Shown piece after piece: positions 16,404 to 25,126 of a stretch of DNA of 64,000 bases (position 1 is its first letter; the number at the start of each line of letters is the position of its first letter). This DNA comes from an uncultured Mucilaginibacter sp. Its GTDB lineage: Bacteria; Bacteroidota; Bacteroidia; Sphingobacteriales; Sphingobacteriaceae. The notes below the pieces were generated by a model. The model was not told the DNA's origin. It did not search any database and saw only the letters and a list, made by a program, of their open reading frames with translations. Position numbers and translations under genes: made by a program. The DNA is taken from contig CAITEP010000020.1 in assembly GCA_903891475.1 (NCBI GenBank), positions 124,001-188,000 of the forward strand, read 5' to 3'.

Positions 16404-17933
16404 ATGCAAGAAAAAATCCTTATTCTTGACTTTGGCTCGCAGTTTACCCAATTGATAGCGCGCCGTGTCAGGGAGCTCAATATCTACTGCGAAATCCACC
16501 CTTTCAATAACTTTCCTGAACCCGATGTGCAGGTTAAAGGCATTATACTTTCAGGAAGCCCTTATTCAGTTAGGCAAGCCGATGCTCCTCACTTCGATTT
16601 TGAAAAATTCCATGGCAAGTTGCCTATTTTAGGGGTTTGTTATGGCGCGCAACACATCGCCCATTTTAATGGTGGCGAAGTGCTACCATCCAGCACACGC
16701 GAATATGGTCGTGCCAATTTACAATTCATTACCGATGGCAGTCCTTTATTTAAATCAATCAGTGTAGGCTCGCAAGTATGGATGTCGCATGCTGATACCA
16801 TTGCCCGAATTGCAGATAATTTCGAAATTATTGCCAGTACCGATACGGTAAAAGTAGCAGCTTTCCATGTAAAAAACACCAACACCTATGGCATTCAATT
16901 CCACCCGGAGGTTACCCATAGTGTAGATGGCAAGCAATTGCTTAAAAACTTTTTGGTTGACATTTGCGAATGCAAACAAGATTGGACACCTGATTCGTTT
17001 ATAGAAACTACCATTGCCGGATTGAAACAAAAGCTAGGTAATGATAAGGTAGTACTCGGCCTATCAGGAGGGGTCGATTCATCGGTTGCGGCGGTGCTTT
17101 TACACCAGGCAATTGGTAAAAACCTTCATTGCATATTTGTTGATAATGGGTTGTTGCGTAAAGATGAATTTGAGTCGGTGCTCGATTCGTACAAACATAT
17201 GGGTCTAAATATAAAAGGGGTTGATGCCAAACAACGCTTTTACGACGCCTTGGCAGGATTAACCGACCCGGAGAAAAAACGCAAGGCTATTGGTCGTGTT
17301 TTTATTGAGGTGTTTGATGATGAGGCACACCAAGTGCAAGATGTAAAATGGCTAGGACAAGGCACTATTTACCCCGATGTAATTGAATCGGTTTCGGTAA
17401 AAGGGCCGTCGGCTACCATCAAATCGCACCATAATGTTGGCGGCTTGCCCGATTTTATGAAACTTAAAGTAGTTGAGCCACTTAATACTTTATTTAAGGA
17501 TGAAGTGCGTAAAGTAGGTAAAGCTTTAGGTATCGACCCTAATATTTTAGGTCGCCACCCGTTCCCGGGCCCGGGTTTGGCTATCAGAATTTTGGGCGAA
17601 GTTACCCCACAAAAAGTAGCTATTTTACAAGAAGCTGATGCTATTTATATAAACAATTTACGTGAGGCTGGTGTTTATGATAAGGTATGGCAAGCTGGCT
17701 CAATCTTTCTGCCTGTTCAATCAGTTGGGGTAATGGGCGATGAACGTACCTACGAAAACGTAATTTGCTTGCGTGCGGTTGAATCATTAGATGGCATGAC
17801 TGCCGACTGGTGCCATTTATCATACAATTTGCTAGCAAAAATTAGCAACGAAATAATAAACAACGTAAAAGGAATAAATCGGGTTGTATATGATATTAGT
17901 TCCAAACCGCCCGCTACCATTGAATGGGAATAA
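16404..17933 (+). CDS. guaA: GMP synthase (glutamine-hydrolysing)
   Basis: 509 aa. The N-terminal class I amidotransferase has Cys79 in [12 protein letters not shown] and His167/Glu169 in QFHPEVTHS. The ATP pyrophosphatase loop is [11 protein letters not shown] (about 220-230), and the C-terminal dimerisation domain contains [13 protein letters not shown] and ends KPPATIEWE. It converts XMP to GMP using glutamine. A longer frame begins at TTG 16398 inside the promoter box, so the ATG at 16404 is preferred. The next gene starts within its 3' end. Confidence 0.98.
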   Translation: MQEKILILDFGSQFTQLIARRVRELNIYCEIHPFNNFPEPDVQVKGIILSGSPYSVRQADAPHFDFEKFHGKLPILGVCYGAQHIAHFNGGEVLPSSTREYGRANLQFITDGSPLFKSISVGSQVWMSHADTIARIADNFEIIASTDTVKVAAFHVKNTNTYGIQFHPEVTHSVDGKQLLKNFLVDICECKQDWTPDSFIETTIAGLKQKLGNDKVVLGLSGGVDSSVAAVLLHQAIGKNLHCIFVDNGLLRKDEFESVLDSYKHMGLNIKGVDAKQRFYDALAGLTDPEKKRKAIGRVFIEVFDDEAHQVQDVKWLGQGTIYPDVIESVSVKGPSATIKSHHNVGGLPDFMKLKVVEPLNTLFKDEVRKVGKALGIDPNILGRHPFPGPGLAIRILGEVTPQKVAILQEADAIYINNLREAGVYDKVWQAGSIFLPVQSVGVMGDERTYENVICLRAVESLDGMTADWCHLSYNLLAKISNEIINNVKGINRVVYDISSKPPATIEWE

Positions 17934-19110
17934 GGCAATCGCTTTAATTATTATACTTTTTATTGGCGGCTTGGGAATACCCAAATTAAGTTTGGCTTCG
18001 GCTAAATTTAAGGTTGCTCGCTTAAAAGCGCATACTGATACCCCAAAGGTAGCAACTATTTCGCTGTTGTTACCTTTCGGGACAGATCATTTGCAGCCCT
18101 CTTCCCCTTTTACACCAGGTAGATTAAAAGAAACTGCAATAGCCGTTGATTATTACAATGGTTTTAAATTAGCCATCGATTCATTAACCAGCCTTGGTCT
18201 TAACTTTAAACTACAGGTTTTTGATACTAAGGACCAAATTGCCACCGCCAAACTATTAGGCAGTAATGCCAGTATAATAGCCGGAAATTTAGTGGTTGGT
18301 CCGGTTTTTCCGGAGGGCATTAAAGCCTTTACCACTAATTATTTAAAAGCTGGAGGAGTCATGGTAGTTTCGCCATTATCGGCATCATCGCCATCAAATT
18401 ATAAGTATCCGGGTTTAATAACGGTAATCCCGCCGCTCGAATATCATGCCAATGCATCGGCTAAATATGTAACTGATAAGTTGAAAGCAACCAAGGTTTT
18501 CATTTTAAAATCGGGTGCTGCAGAGGAGAACGATTACATAAAACCATTTACTAAAGCAGCTGATAGCTTGAGTAATAAACAAACACAAATTATTTCATTA
18601 ACGGTAAACAATGGGCTATTGAATACCATTTTGGCTCAATTATCAAAAACGGATCAAAATATATTTGTATTACCTAGCACCGACCATCATTTTTTAAATG
18701 TAACCCTAAACGCGCTCGACTCGTTAAACTTAGCCTATCCGGTAACGGTAATTGGTCACCCGGGTTGGGTTAATCTTGATTTTTTAAGGGGTGAGCAACT
18801 TCAAAAGTTAAATACTGTAATTACCTCTACCGATTTGGTTGATTATAAAGCCCTAAATACAATCAGTTTTTTACGCCTTTACAGAAAAACATATAAAACA
18901 GAAGCAACCCCATATGCCATAAAAGGCTATGACGAAGGTTTGTATTTTGGCAAGCTTTTGGCTACTGCTGGTGCCGATCATATAGAAACTGTTGATTTTA
19001 CGGGATTGCATAACAGCTTTCACTTCGAAAAAAAAGGCGGTTTAGGTTGGGTAAATACCCATGTAGAGATACTAAAATATGTTAATTTTGAGCTTAAAAA
19101 AGTAGAATGA
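17890..19110 (+). CDS. type 1 periplasmic binding-fold protein
   Basis: About 406 aa. A hydrophobic signal segment ([14 protein letters not shown]) begins near residue 15, followed by a two-lobed LivK/LpoA-like binding fold: [10 protein letters not shown], then [31 protein letters not shown], and late [14 protein letters not shown]. In this phylum such proteins are labelled amino-acid ABC binding proteins, but no permease genes are adjacent, so ligand and partner are unknown. The start is uncertain: ATG 17890 overlaps guaA by 44 nt; TTG 17920 gives a shorter overlap and a tighter signal peptide. Translationally coupled to its neighbours on both sides. Confidence 0.8.
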   Translation: MILVPNRPLPLNGNKAIALIIILFIGGLGIPKLSLASAKFKVARLKAHTDTPKVATISLLLPFGTDHLQPSSPFTPGRLKETAIAVDYYNGFKLAIDSLTSLGLNFKLQVFDTKDQIATAKLLGSNASIIAGNLVVGPVFPEGIKAFTTNYLKAGGVMVVSPLSASSPSNYKYPGLITVIPPLEYHANASAKYVTDKLKATKVFILKSGAAEENDYIKPFTKAADSLSNKQTQIISLTVNNGLLNTILAQLSKTDQNIFVLPSTDHHFLNVTLNALDSLNLAYPVTVIGHPGWVNLDFLRGEQLQKLNTVITSTDLVDYKALNTISFLRLYRKTYKTEATPYAIKGYDEGLYFGKLLATAGADHIETVDFTGLHNSFHFEKKGGLGWVNTHVEILKYVNFELKKVE

Positions 19111-20267
19111 AGGCAATAAACCAGCTTAAAACGTTTCAGCGTATTTTGGATGAATATCCGGCCGAAACGCCACTAAGCAAGTTTCTTCCAGGCTTTTACC
19201 GTCAAAATAAACAAATGGGCTCAACTGATAGGCGTATAGCCAGTAGGTTGATATATAACTACTTCCGCCTAGGAAAAGCATTGCCAAACGTAATAGCCGA
19301 AGAACGTTTATTTGTGGCCGAGTTTTTATGCAATACCCAAAGCAATTCATTTTTACAACATTTTAAACCAGATTGGGCAGCCTGTATTGGTTTTGAATTT
19401 GATGATAAAATCAGTTTAATAAAAACTACTTACCCCGATTTTAATTTAACGGATGTTTTTCCTTTTACCGATAGACTATCGGGCGAAATTGACCAAGATG
19501 CTTTTTTAAAATCGTTTTTTATACAACCCGATTTATACATCAGGGTAAATAAAGGTTTTGAGGTCCCAATAAAAGCCACTTTAGCTGCTGCCGATACATT
19601 ATATAGGGAGGAAGGCAACTGTTGCTTAGCATTACCCAATGGTACAAAATTGGAGGCTATTATTAGCAATAGCCATTGGTACCAAGTGCAGGATTATTCA
19701 TCGCAACAAACTGCCAAATTTTTCAAACCACAAAAATGGGAAAGCTGGTGGGATGCTTGCGCGGCATCGGGCGGCAAATCATTGCTATTGTATGATTTGG
19801 AACCAACCATCAAATTGGTAGTATCTGATATTCGGGAGTCTATTTTAAGTAATCTGGAGGAACGTTTTCAGCAGGTTGGTCTTAAAAAATATCAAGTAAA
19901 ATTACTCGACTTAACGCAAAACCCCGACTTTGTTTTGCACGACTATGCTTTTGATGGAATTATTGTTGATGCCCCATGTACTGGCTCGGGCACTTGGGGG
20001 CGCACACCCGAAATGATTAGTCAGTTTGATGCCGGTAAAATTGATTTTTTTCATCGCCTGCAACAAAGTATATTACGCAACGTGGTAAAATACCTTAAAC
20101 AGGGTAAACCATTGATCTATATTACATGCTCTGCCTTCAGGGCCGAAAACGAAGCCATCATAAGTTTCATGACGCACGAACTAGGTTTAAAACTTGAGGA
20201 ATCGCAAATTTTAAAAGGTTACCAAACCAAGGCCGATACCATGTTTGTAAGTAGATTAACCTTATAA
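19107..20267 (+). CDS. RsmB/NOP-type RNA m5C methyltransferase
   Basis: 386 aa. The N-terminal helical part is NusB/RsmB-like. A SAM-dependent core follows with DACAASGGKSLLLYDL (about 217-230), VVSDIRESIL, DAPCTGSGTWGRTPE (Cys291) and YITCSAFRAEN (Cys341). The two cysteines in the PC and TCS motifs are those that do catalysis and release in m5C methyltransferases. The target is probably 16S rRNA, as for RsmB, but this is inferred. Its ATG overlaps the preceding stop by 4 nt (ATGA), so it is in the guaA transcript. Confidence 0.9.
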   Translation: MKAINQLKTFQRILDEYPAETPLSKFLPGFYRQNKQMGSTDRRIASRLIYNYFRLGKALPNVIAEERLFVAEFLCNTQSNSFLQHFKPDWAACIGFEFDDKISLIKTTYPDFNLTDVFPFTDRLSGEIDQDAFLKSFFIQPDLYIRVNKGFEVPIKATLAAADTLYREEGNCCLALPNGTKLEAIISNSHWYQVQDYSSQQTAKFFKPQKWESWWDACAASGGKSLLLYDLEPTIKLVVSDIRESILSNLEERFQQVGLKKYQVKLLDLTQNPDFVLHDYAFDGIIVDAPCTGSGTWGRTPEMISQFDAGKIDFFHRLQQSILRNVVKYLKQGKPLIYITCSAFRAENEAIISFMTHELGLKLEESQILKGYQTKADTMFVSRLTL

Positions 20268-20370
20268 ACACCAAAAAACAGGCATAAATGCGTATTTATA
20301 CGTATTAAATCAGGTACTTATACTACGGTAAATTTTAAGAATAAAATACAAATTTGTAGTGTTACTAAAC

Positions 20371-20398
20371 CTTATCACTCTTACTGATCGGTGATAAG
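20371..20398. other. 8-bp inverted repeat in a 298-bp gap
   Basis: CTTATCAC (20371-20378) and GTGATAAG (20391-20398) are perfect inverted copies 12 nt apart. The gap 20268-20565 otherwise holds only the terminator at 20511-20545. Confidence 0.35.
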
Positions 20399-20510
20399 TA
20401 GATAGCCTCCAATGGTTATTATCTTTAATTTTTTGAAGAATTACAAAAGGTAAAATTCAAAAGCCAATCAAACAATAAGTACCCTACATTTACCATTTTG
20501 ATTTCTAGTC

Positions 20511-20545
20511 AAAAAATTAATAACCAGAAGGGTTATTAATTTTTT
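20511..20545. terminator. bidirectional terminator
   Basis: AAAAAATTAATAACC (20511-20525) and GGTTATTAATTTTTT (20531-20545) form a perfect 15-bp stem with a 5-nt loop. It has A-tract and T-tract ends, and serves the convergent RsmB-like and aldo/keto reductase genes. Confidence 0.8.
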
Positions 20546-20565
20546 GCATTTTAAAACTTACAAGC

Positions 20566-21585
20566 CTACCGTTTTTCAACGTTTTCGTAAAAACCACCAA
20601 AGGTATTGGTACGTACTGCCTCTTCTCTAAAAAAATCACCAGGGAAACCCAATTCAATTTTGCTTACTTCATCCAACTTACTTATATGTTCGGAGGTTAA
20701 ACAAACATCAATGGTTTTCATGTTATCAATTAATTGATCAACCTTGGTAGCACCCACCACCGGAATTGATGAAAAGCCTTGCTGCATAGTCCACTTTAAA
20801 GCAACATTACCTGGGGATACGCCTAATTCATCTGCAATAGCCATCACCGCTTGTGTTATACGGGTGCTACGTTCATTACGGCGGTTACTTTCGGGTTTAA
20901 CCCTGCCATTTTCGCCACGCAAGTACTTCCCGGTTAAGGCCCCACCACCTAAGGGTGCCCACGGAGTAACCGTCATGCCAAAATGCTTGGCCATGGGTAT
21001 CAATTCACGCTCGGGGGTACGCGCCAACAAACTATATTCAACCTGTAATGCTATGAACTGGCTCCAAGCCATCAGCTCGGCAAGCGTATTGCCCTTGGCA
21101 ACTACCCAAGCCGGGGTATCGCTAATGGCCGCATAATTTACTTTGCCTTGCTTAATCAGGTCGTCCAATCCGCGTAGTACTTCATCAATAGGTGTAATAT
21201 CATCCCAAATATGCAGGTACAATACATCAATAAAATCGGTCTTTAACCGCTTTAAGCTTTCTTCCACACTTCGCATCATGTTTTTACGGTTATTACCGGA
21301 AGCGTTGGGGTTGGTAATATTATCTTTGAGCGTATACTTAGTAGCCACCACAAAATAATCGCGGTCATGATGCGCTACATATTCTCCAATTATTTTCTCG
21401 CTGGTACCCAGTTTATAAATATTGGCTGTATCAATAAAATTGCCACCCGCATTGGCGAAGGCATCCATAATGGCAAAGCTGGTAGCCTTATCTGCCCCCC
21501 AACCGGCTTCGGTACCAAAGCCCATGGTGCCCAAACATAACTCAGAAACTTTAAGGCCGGAACGACCTAATAACTTATAATTCAT
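20566..21585 (-). CDS. aldo/keto reductase
   Basis: 339 aa of the AKR superfamily. The catalytic tetrad is visible: Asp52 in GNFIDTANIY, Tyr57, Lys83 in VVATKYT and His125 in VLYLHIWDD. The late SIPVVGATKVDQL binds the NADP(H) phosphate. It resembles the YajO/Tas-like group. Substrate unknown. ATG 21583-21585 is preferred over the TTG two codons upstream. It follows the YitT gene by 32 bp and may be co-transcribed with it. Confidence 0.92.
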   Translation of the reverse strand: MNYKLLGRSGLKVSELCLGTMGFGTEAGWGADKATSFAIMDAFANAGGNFIDTANIYKLGTSEKIIGEYVAHHDRDYFVVATKYTLKDNITNPNASGNNRKNMMRSVEESLKRLKTDFIDVLYLHIWDDITPIDEVLRGLDDLIKQGKVNYAAISDTPAWVVAKGNTLAELMAWSQFIALQVEYSLLARTPERELIPMAKHFGMTVTPWAPLGGGALTGKYLRGENGRVKPESNRRNERSTRITQAVMAIADELGVSPGNVALKWTMQQGFSSIPVVGATKVDQLIDNMKTIDVCLTSEHISKLDEVSKIELGFPGDFFREEAVRTNTFGGFYENVEKR

Positions 21586-21617
21586 AACCAATTTTTATAT
21601 AAAATTTGTAATCGTAA

Positions 21618-22481
21618 TTAATGCCGATGTTTTGATTTCTTTTTAACCAAGCCGCCGGTTATATCCTCCACCCTATGTTGTACAATAAATGCGGAGGGGT
21701 CTATTTCAAGTACCTCACGCTTTATGGATGGAATCTCTAATCTGGTTGCCACCGTATAAACAATATCACGTGGGTCGTTTATATGCCCGTCTTTTCCATA
21801 GCCACCTTTGCCTTGATAAACGGTCACCCCACGCCCTCGGTTGGTAATGGCAATCCTTATTTTATCGCCTTTTGCCGAAATAACAGTAAGGCCAGAAAAT
21901 TGTTCAATACCATTTAAAATAAACTCCACCATTTTGGAGGCGCTTAAATAGGTGAGGATAGAGTATAAGGCAGGCTCAATACCCAGAAAAAACACTGCGG
22001 TTGAAAATATGATAAGGTTGCTCAACAAAATAACATCGCTTACCTTTAACAGCGGTAGTTTTTTGCTAATGGATAAGGCAACTATTTCGGTTCCGTCAAG
22101 TACCACATCGCCCCTAAGGGCTAAGCCTACCCCAGTACCTAAAAATATGCCACCAAAAACCGAAGCGAGTGATTTATCGTGCGTAACCTCAGGGAAGTTG
22201 AGATATTCCAAACATAGGGATAAACAGGCTATGGCAAACGCGCTACGGAGCGCAAAAGCTTTACCCAATTGCTTATAGCCTAAAAACAGAAAAGGAACAT
22301 TGATAACAAAAATAAGGATGGACACCGGCCAATTGGTAATGCGCGATACTAGCATGGAGGTGCCAGTTACACCACCATCAATTAACTTATTGGTGAGCAA
22401 AAAGCCTTTTATACCCATTCCGGCAAATAATATGCCTGCTATGGTGAATAAATAGTTTCTTACACGAGCCATTAATTGCAT
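21618..22481 (-). CDS. YitT-family membrane protein
   Basis: 287 aa. Five or so membrane segments in residues 8-180 form a DUF161 unit, with LLTNKLIDGGVTGTSMLVSR after the first helix and GLALRGDVVLDGTEIVAL later. A soluble C-terminal DUF2179 domain (about 195-280) carries GRGVTVYQGKGGY and LEIDPSAFIVQHRV. The family is widespread in bacteria and its transport role is not established. The C-terminus ends in a basic His/Lys tail. TACCTTTA lies just upstream of the ATG, one base from the -7 consensus. Confidence 0.9.
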   Translation of the reverse strand: MQLMARVRNYLFTIAGILFAGMGIKGFLLTNKLIDGGVTGTSMLVSRITNWPVSILIFVINVPFLFLGYKQLGKAFALRSAFAIACLSLCLEYLNFPEVTHDKSLASVFGGIFLGTGVGLALRGDVVLDGTEIVALSISKKLPLLKVSDVILLSNLIIFSTAVFFLGIEPALYSILTYLSASKMVEFILNGIEQFSGLTVISAKGDKIRIAITNRGRGVTVYQGKGGYGKDGHINDPRDIVYTVATRLEIPSIKREVLEIDPSAFIVQHRVEDITGGLVKKKSKHRH

Positions 22482-22573
22482 GTATAAAGGTAAACAAGAG
22501 TATGATATAAAACGCCGCTATTTTAAACTTTGTGAATCATAAATTCAACATCCTGAATAAAAACAATAAGCAT

Positions 22574-22597
22574 AAAAAAAGCCCTTATAAAAGGGCT
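22574..22597 (-). terminator. terminator of the acyl-ACP desaturase gene
   Basis: On the minus strand AGCCCTT-loop-AAGGGCT is followed by a run of seven Ts, a standard intrinsic terminator 24 nt after the desaturase stop. Confidence 0.85.
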
Positions 22598-22620
22598 GTA
22601 ATTTTATGATGTTGTTAAAA

Positions 22621-23601
22621 CTATCCGTTTATCCAACTGAACTTATATTCAAGCATTGGGTTTTTCATGCGTTCGGCTACTCTTAATAACCTGGCTGGCA
22701 GGTTCATGATATAGTCTCTGGCCTTTTCACCTTGTTCATTTAAATCAACCGCGCTTTCAATATGCCAATCTTCAATCAATTCTTTTAAAATATCAACATA
22801 ATCAATGGCGGTATAAATACCTAAACGCTGCGCGGCGTCGGTAAAATGGCCAAAGGTTTGACCAATTTTTAAACCAACTTCTCTTAAAAAGTGTGCCGGC
22901 ATTACAATCTTTTTGCGCATCATATCCTCAAAAGCCAACATGGCTTCGTTAGGGTCTACTTCAAAAATTTTCTCAATAAAGTATTTGTATGCTTTGGCAT
23001 GGCGGGCTTCTTCGGCGGCTATAACACCGCACATTTTTGATAGTTGTGTATCGCCATCCTTTTTAGCCTGTGAAGCTACCCTACGGTGCGACACATTGGT
23101 AGCCATTTCCTGAAACGAGGTGTAAATAAAGTTACGGTATGGATCGTTACCGGTACCTATATCAAAACCATCCGAAATAAGGTATTGGGTACTTATTTCC
23201 ATCATACGCATATTTACCCTGCCCGATAGGTATAGGTATTTATTTAATAAATCGCCGTGGCGGTTTTCTTCACCGGTCCACCTGCGGGTCCATTTCATCC
23301 AACCACCTTCTTCATCGTTACTTACTCCTTTTACCATAGATAACCACGACTCATAAGTAGGCAAAGCCTCCTCGGTAATGGTATCACCAATCAGTACGGC
23401 AATCAAATCGTATGATAATCCGCCAGCACTTTCCTGAAGCTCCTTAATTTCGGAAAAGAAAGTATCGCGAGAAGCATCGGGCAAAAAATCTGCAGGTTGC
23501 CAAACGGTGTCAATGGGCTTTAAAAAATCGTCCATTTTTTCCAACATAAATTTCTCTATGTGCACCATTACTTCACTTCGCTTGTCTTCAAAAAACTTCA
23601 T
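22621..23601 (-). CDS. acyl-ACP (fatty acid) desaturase
   Basis: 326 aa of the soluble ferritin-like stearoyl-ACP desaturase family. The two E-x-x-H di-iron motifs are present: EENRH (111-115) and EEARH (197-201), with a further ligand in FQEMATNVSHRRVA near 163-167. It would insert a cis double bond into acyl-ACP using ferredoxin and O2, tuning membrane fluidity. The C-terminal AERMKNPMLEYKFSW is typical of the bacterial branch. Its leader of about 80 nt holds a perfect palindrome that may be an operator. Confidence 0.93.
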   Translation of the reverse strand: MKFFEDKRSEVMVHIEKFMLEKMDDFLKPIDTVWQPADFLPDASRDTFFSEIKELQESAGGLSYDLIAVLIGDTITEEALPTYESWLSMVKGVSNDEEGGWMKWTRRWTGEENRHGDLLNKYLYLSGRVNMRMMEISTQYLISDGFDIGTGNDPYRNFIYTSFQEMATNVSHRRVASQAKKDGDTQLSKMCGVIAAEEARHAKAYKYFIEKIFEVDPNEAMLAFEDMMRKKIVMPAHFLREVGLKIGQTFGHFTDAAQRLGIYTAIDYVDILKELIEDWHIESAVDLNEQGEKARDYIMNLPARLLRVAERMKNPMLEYKFSWING

Positions 23602-23635
23602 CTAATTAGTATTTTGGGATAAAGTTACTTAATAT

Positions 23636-23656
23636 ATATTACAACCCTTGTAATAT
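23636..23656. promoter_or_regulatory. palindromic candidate operator in the desaturase leader
   Basis: ATATTACAA-CCC-TTGTAATAT is a perfect inverted repeat with 9-bp arms. It sits between the desaturase promoter box and its ATG, where a bound repressor could block transcription. Confidence 0.45.
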
Positions 23657-23690
23657 TATTATTAGGTACAATATCAAATTAAAATGGGTG

Positions 23691-23698
23691 CAAAAGTA
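23691..23698 (-). promoter_or_regulatory. -7 box of the desaturase gene
   Basis: Minus-strand TACTTTTG matches TAnnTTTG, about 90 nt before the ATG. The gap 23602-23923 holds this, the palindrome at 23636 and the dinB promoter, nothing else. Confidence 0.5.
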
Positions 23699-23882
23699 AT
23701 TGATTTATTGATATGTTTTTAAAATACTGCAAGTTTATAATCGTTCTTAATTTTATCTGTTTTTCAACCTTGTTAGCCTTCTAAAACTAGAGGTAAACTA
23801 ATCAACAACCTGTTGAATTGTAATAGCCAAAAACTTACGCCTCATTTTGAACATAATTTGCAATTGCTAATATTTTTAGCAT

Positions 23883-23890
23883 TATATTTG
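23883..23890 (+). promoter_or_regulatory. -7 box of dinB
   Basis: TATATTTG matches TAnnTTTG, 33 nt before the dinB ATG. I see no recognisable LexA-type box around it. Confidence 0.55.
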
Positions 23891-23923
23891 TACTATTATT
23901 TAGCTTTTTGATTTTAACAGGTG

Positions 23924-25075
23924 ATGGACAAGCAAGTTATACATATTGATTTGGATTGCTTTTTTGTGGCCGTTGAGGTTTTAAAAAATAGCAGTCTTAA
24001 AGGCCTGCCGCTAGCAGTGGGCGGTAATTCCGACCGTGGGGTGGTTACCTCTATTAGTTATGAGGCGAAAAAATTTGGCATACATGGTGGCATGCCCACA
24101 CGCATGGCTAAACAGCTTTGTCCGCAGCTTACCATTATTAAGGGTAATATGGACGATTACAGCAAATACTCGCACATGGTTACCGAGATTATAAAGGATC
24201 AAGCACCCGTTGTTGAAAAGGCCAGCATTGATGAGCATTATATTGACATGACCGGGATGGACAAATACTTTGGCACCATGAAGTTTGCCAAGGAGCTGCG
24301 CGGCAAAATAATTAATGAAACAGGCTTGCCCATCTCGCTCGGTTTGTCGGTAAATAAAACGGTGAGCAAAATTGCCACCAACGAGTGCAAGCCCAATGGC
24401 GAACTGCAAGTAGTACAAACAGAAGTTCAGCCTTTTTTAAACCCGCTATCAATCAAAAAAATACCCGGCGTGGGCGATGCTACCTTTATTAAGCTAAGCG
24501 AAATGGGTGTACGCAAAATACATACCCTGGTAGAAATTCCACGCGAAATGATGTTCAGGATTATGGGGCAAAATGGCATAACGCTATGGCAAAAAGCGAA
24601 TGGTATTGATAATAGTCCCGTAATACCCTATCGCGAAAGCAAATCAATAGGTACACAAAGCACCTTCGAGGCCGACTCCATCAATATCGAGATGATTCGT
24701 AACCTGATAGCGGGTATGGTAACCGAGCTGGCCTATGAATTGCGTAAACAACGCCGACTCACCGCTTGCATTACCGTTACCATACGCTATGCTAATTTTG
24801 AAACCATTACCCAACAGGCCAAAATAGGTTATACCTCGCTCGACTTTTTTTTGATACGAAAAGCCCTTGAACTTTTTGACAAGGCCTACGACCGCCGCAT
24901 GTTGCTGCGCCTGGTAGGTGTACGGCTATCGCACCTGGTAAGTGGTTTTGAGCAGATTGACCTATACAGCACCAACGAAGAGCGGTATAGCCTATACCAG
25001 GCAATGGACAAAATACGTAACCGCTTTGGTCCAAAAGCCATCAGTTTGGCATCGTCAATGAAAATTAAACTATGA
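23924..25075 (+). CDS. dinB: DNA polymerase IV (Y family)
   Basis: 383 aa. Catalytic acids are Asp9 in VIHIDLDCFFVAVE and Asp103/Glu104 in ASIDEHYIDM; Phe14 is at the steric-gate position. The thumb has IKKIPGVGDATFIKL (helix-hairpin-helix). The little-finger domain includes SIGTQSTFEADS. It copies past damaged bases with low fidelity. The C-terminus lacks an obvious clamp-binding pentapeptide. A GTG one codon upstream is open, but ATG 23924 follows AGG at a normal distance. It lies 51 bp before a second polymerase gene with which it probably acts. Confidence 0.96.
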   Translation: MDKQVIHIDLDCFFVAVEVLKNSSLKGLPLAVGGNSDRGVVTSISYEAKKFGIHGGMPTRMAKQLCPQLTIIKGNMDDYSKYSHMVTEIIKDQAPVVEKASIDEHYIDMTGMDKYFGTMKFAKELRGKIINETGLPISLGLSVNKTVSKIATNECKPNGELQVVQTEVQPFLNPLSIKKIPGVGDATFIKLSEMGVRKIHTLVEIPREMMFRIMGQNGITLWQKANGIDNSPVIPYRESKSIGTQSTFEADSINIEMIRNLIAGMVTELAYELRKQRRLTACITVTIRYANFETITQQAKIGYTSLDFFLIRKALELFDKAYDRRMLLRLVGVRLSHLVSGFEQIDLYSTNEERYSLYQAMDKIRNRFGPKAISLASSMKIKL

Positions 25076-25126
25076 AATTAGTTTATCTGCAATTACAGCT
25101 AAGCTAAATTCTCTATCTCATGCTTT

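Noticed and set aside
23883..23923. LexA box before dinB
   Set aside because: No inverted repeat of a known SOS-box type is found near the promoter.
24011..24418. 135-aa minus-strand frame inside dinB
   Set aside because: It is antisense to conserved polymerase motifs and has no ribosome site.
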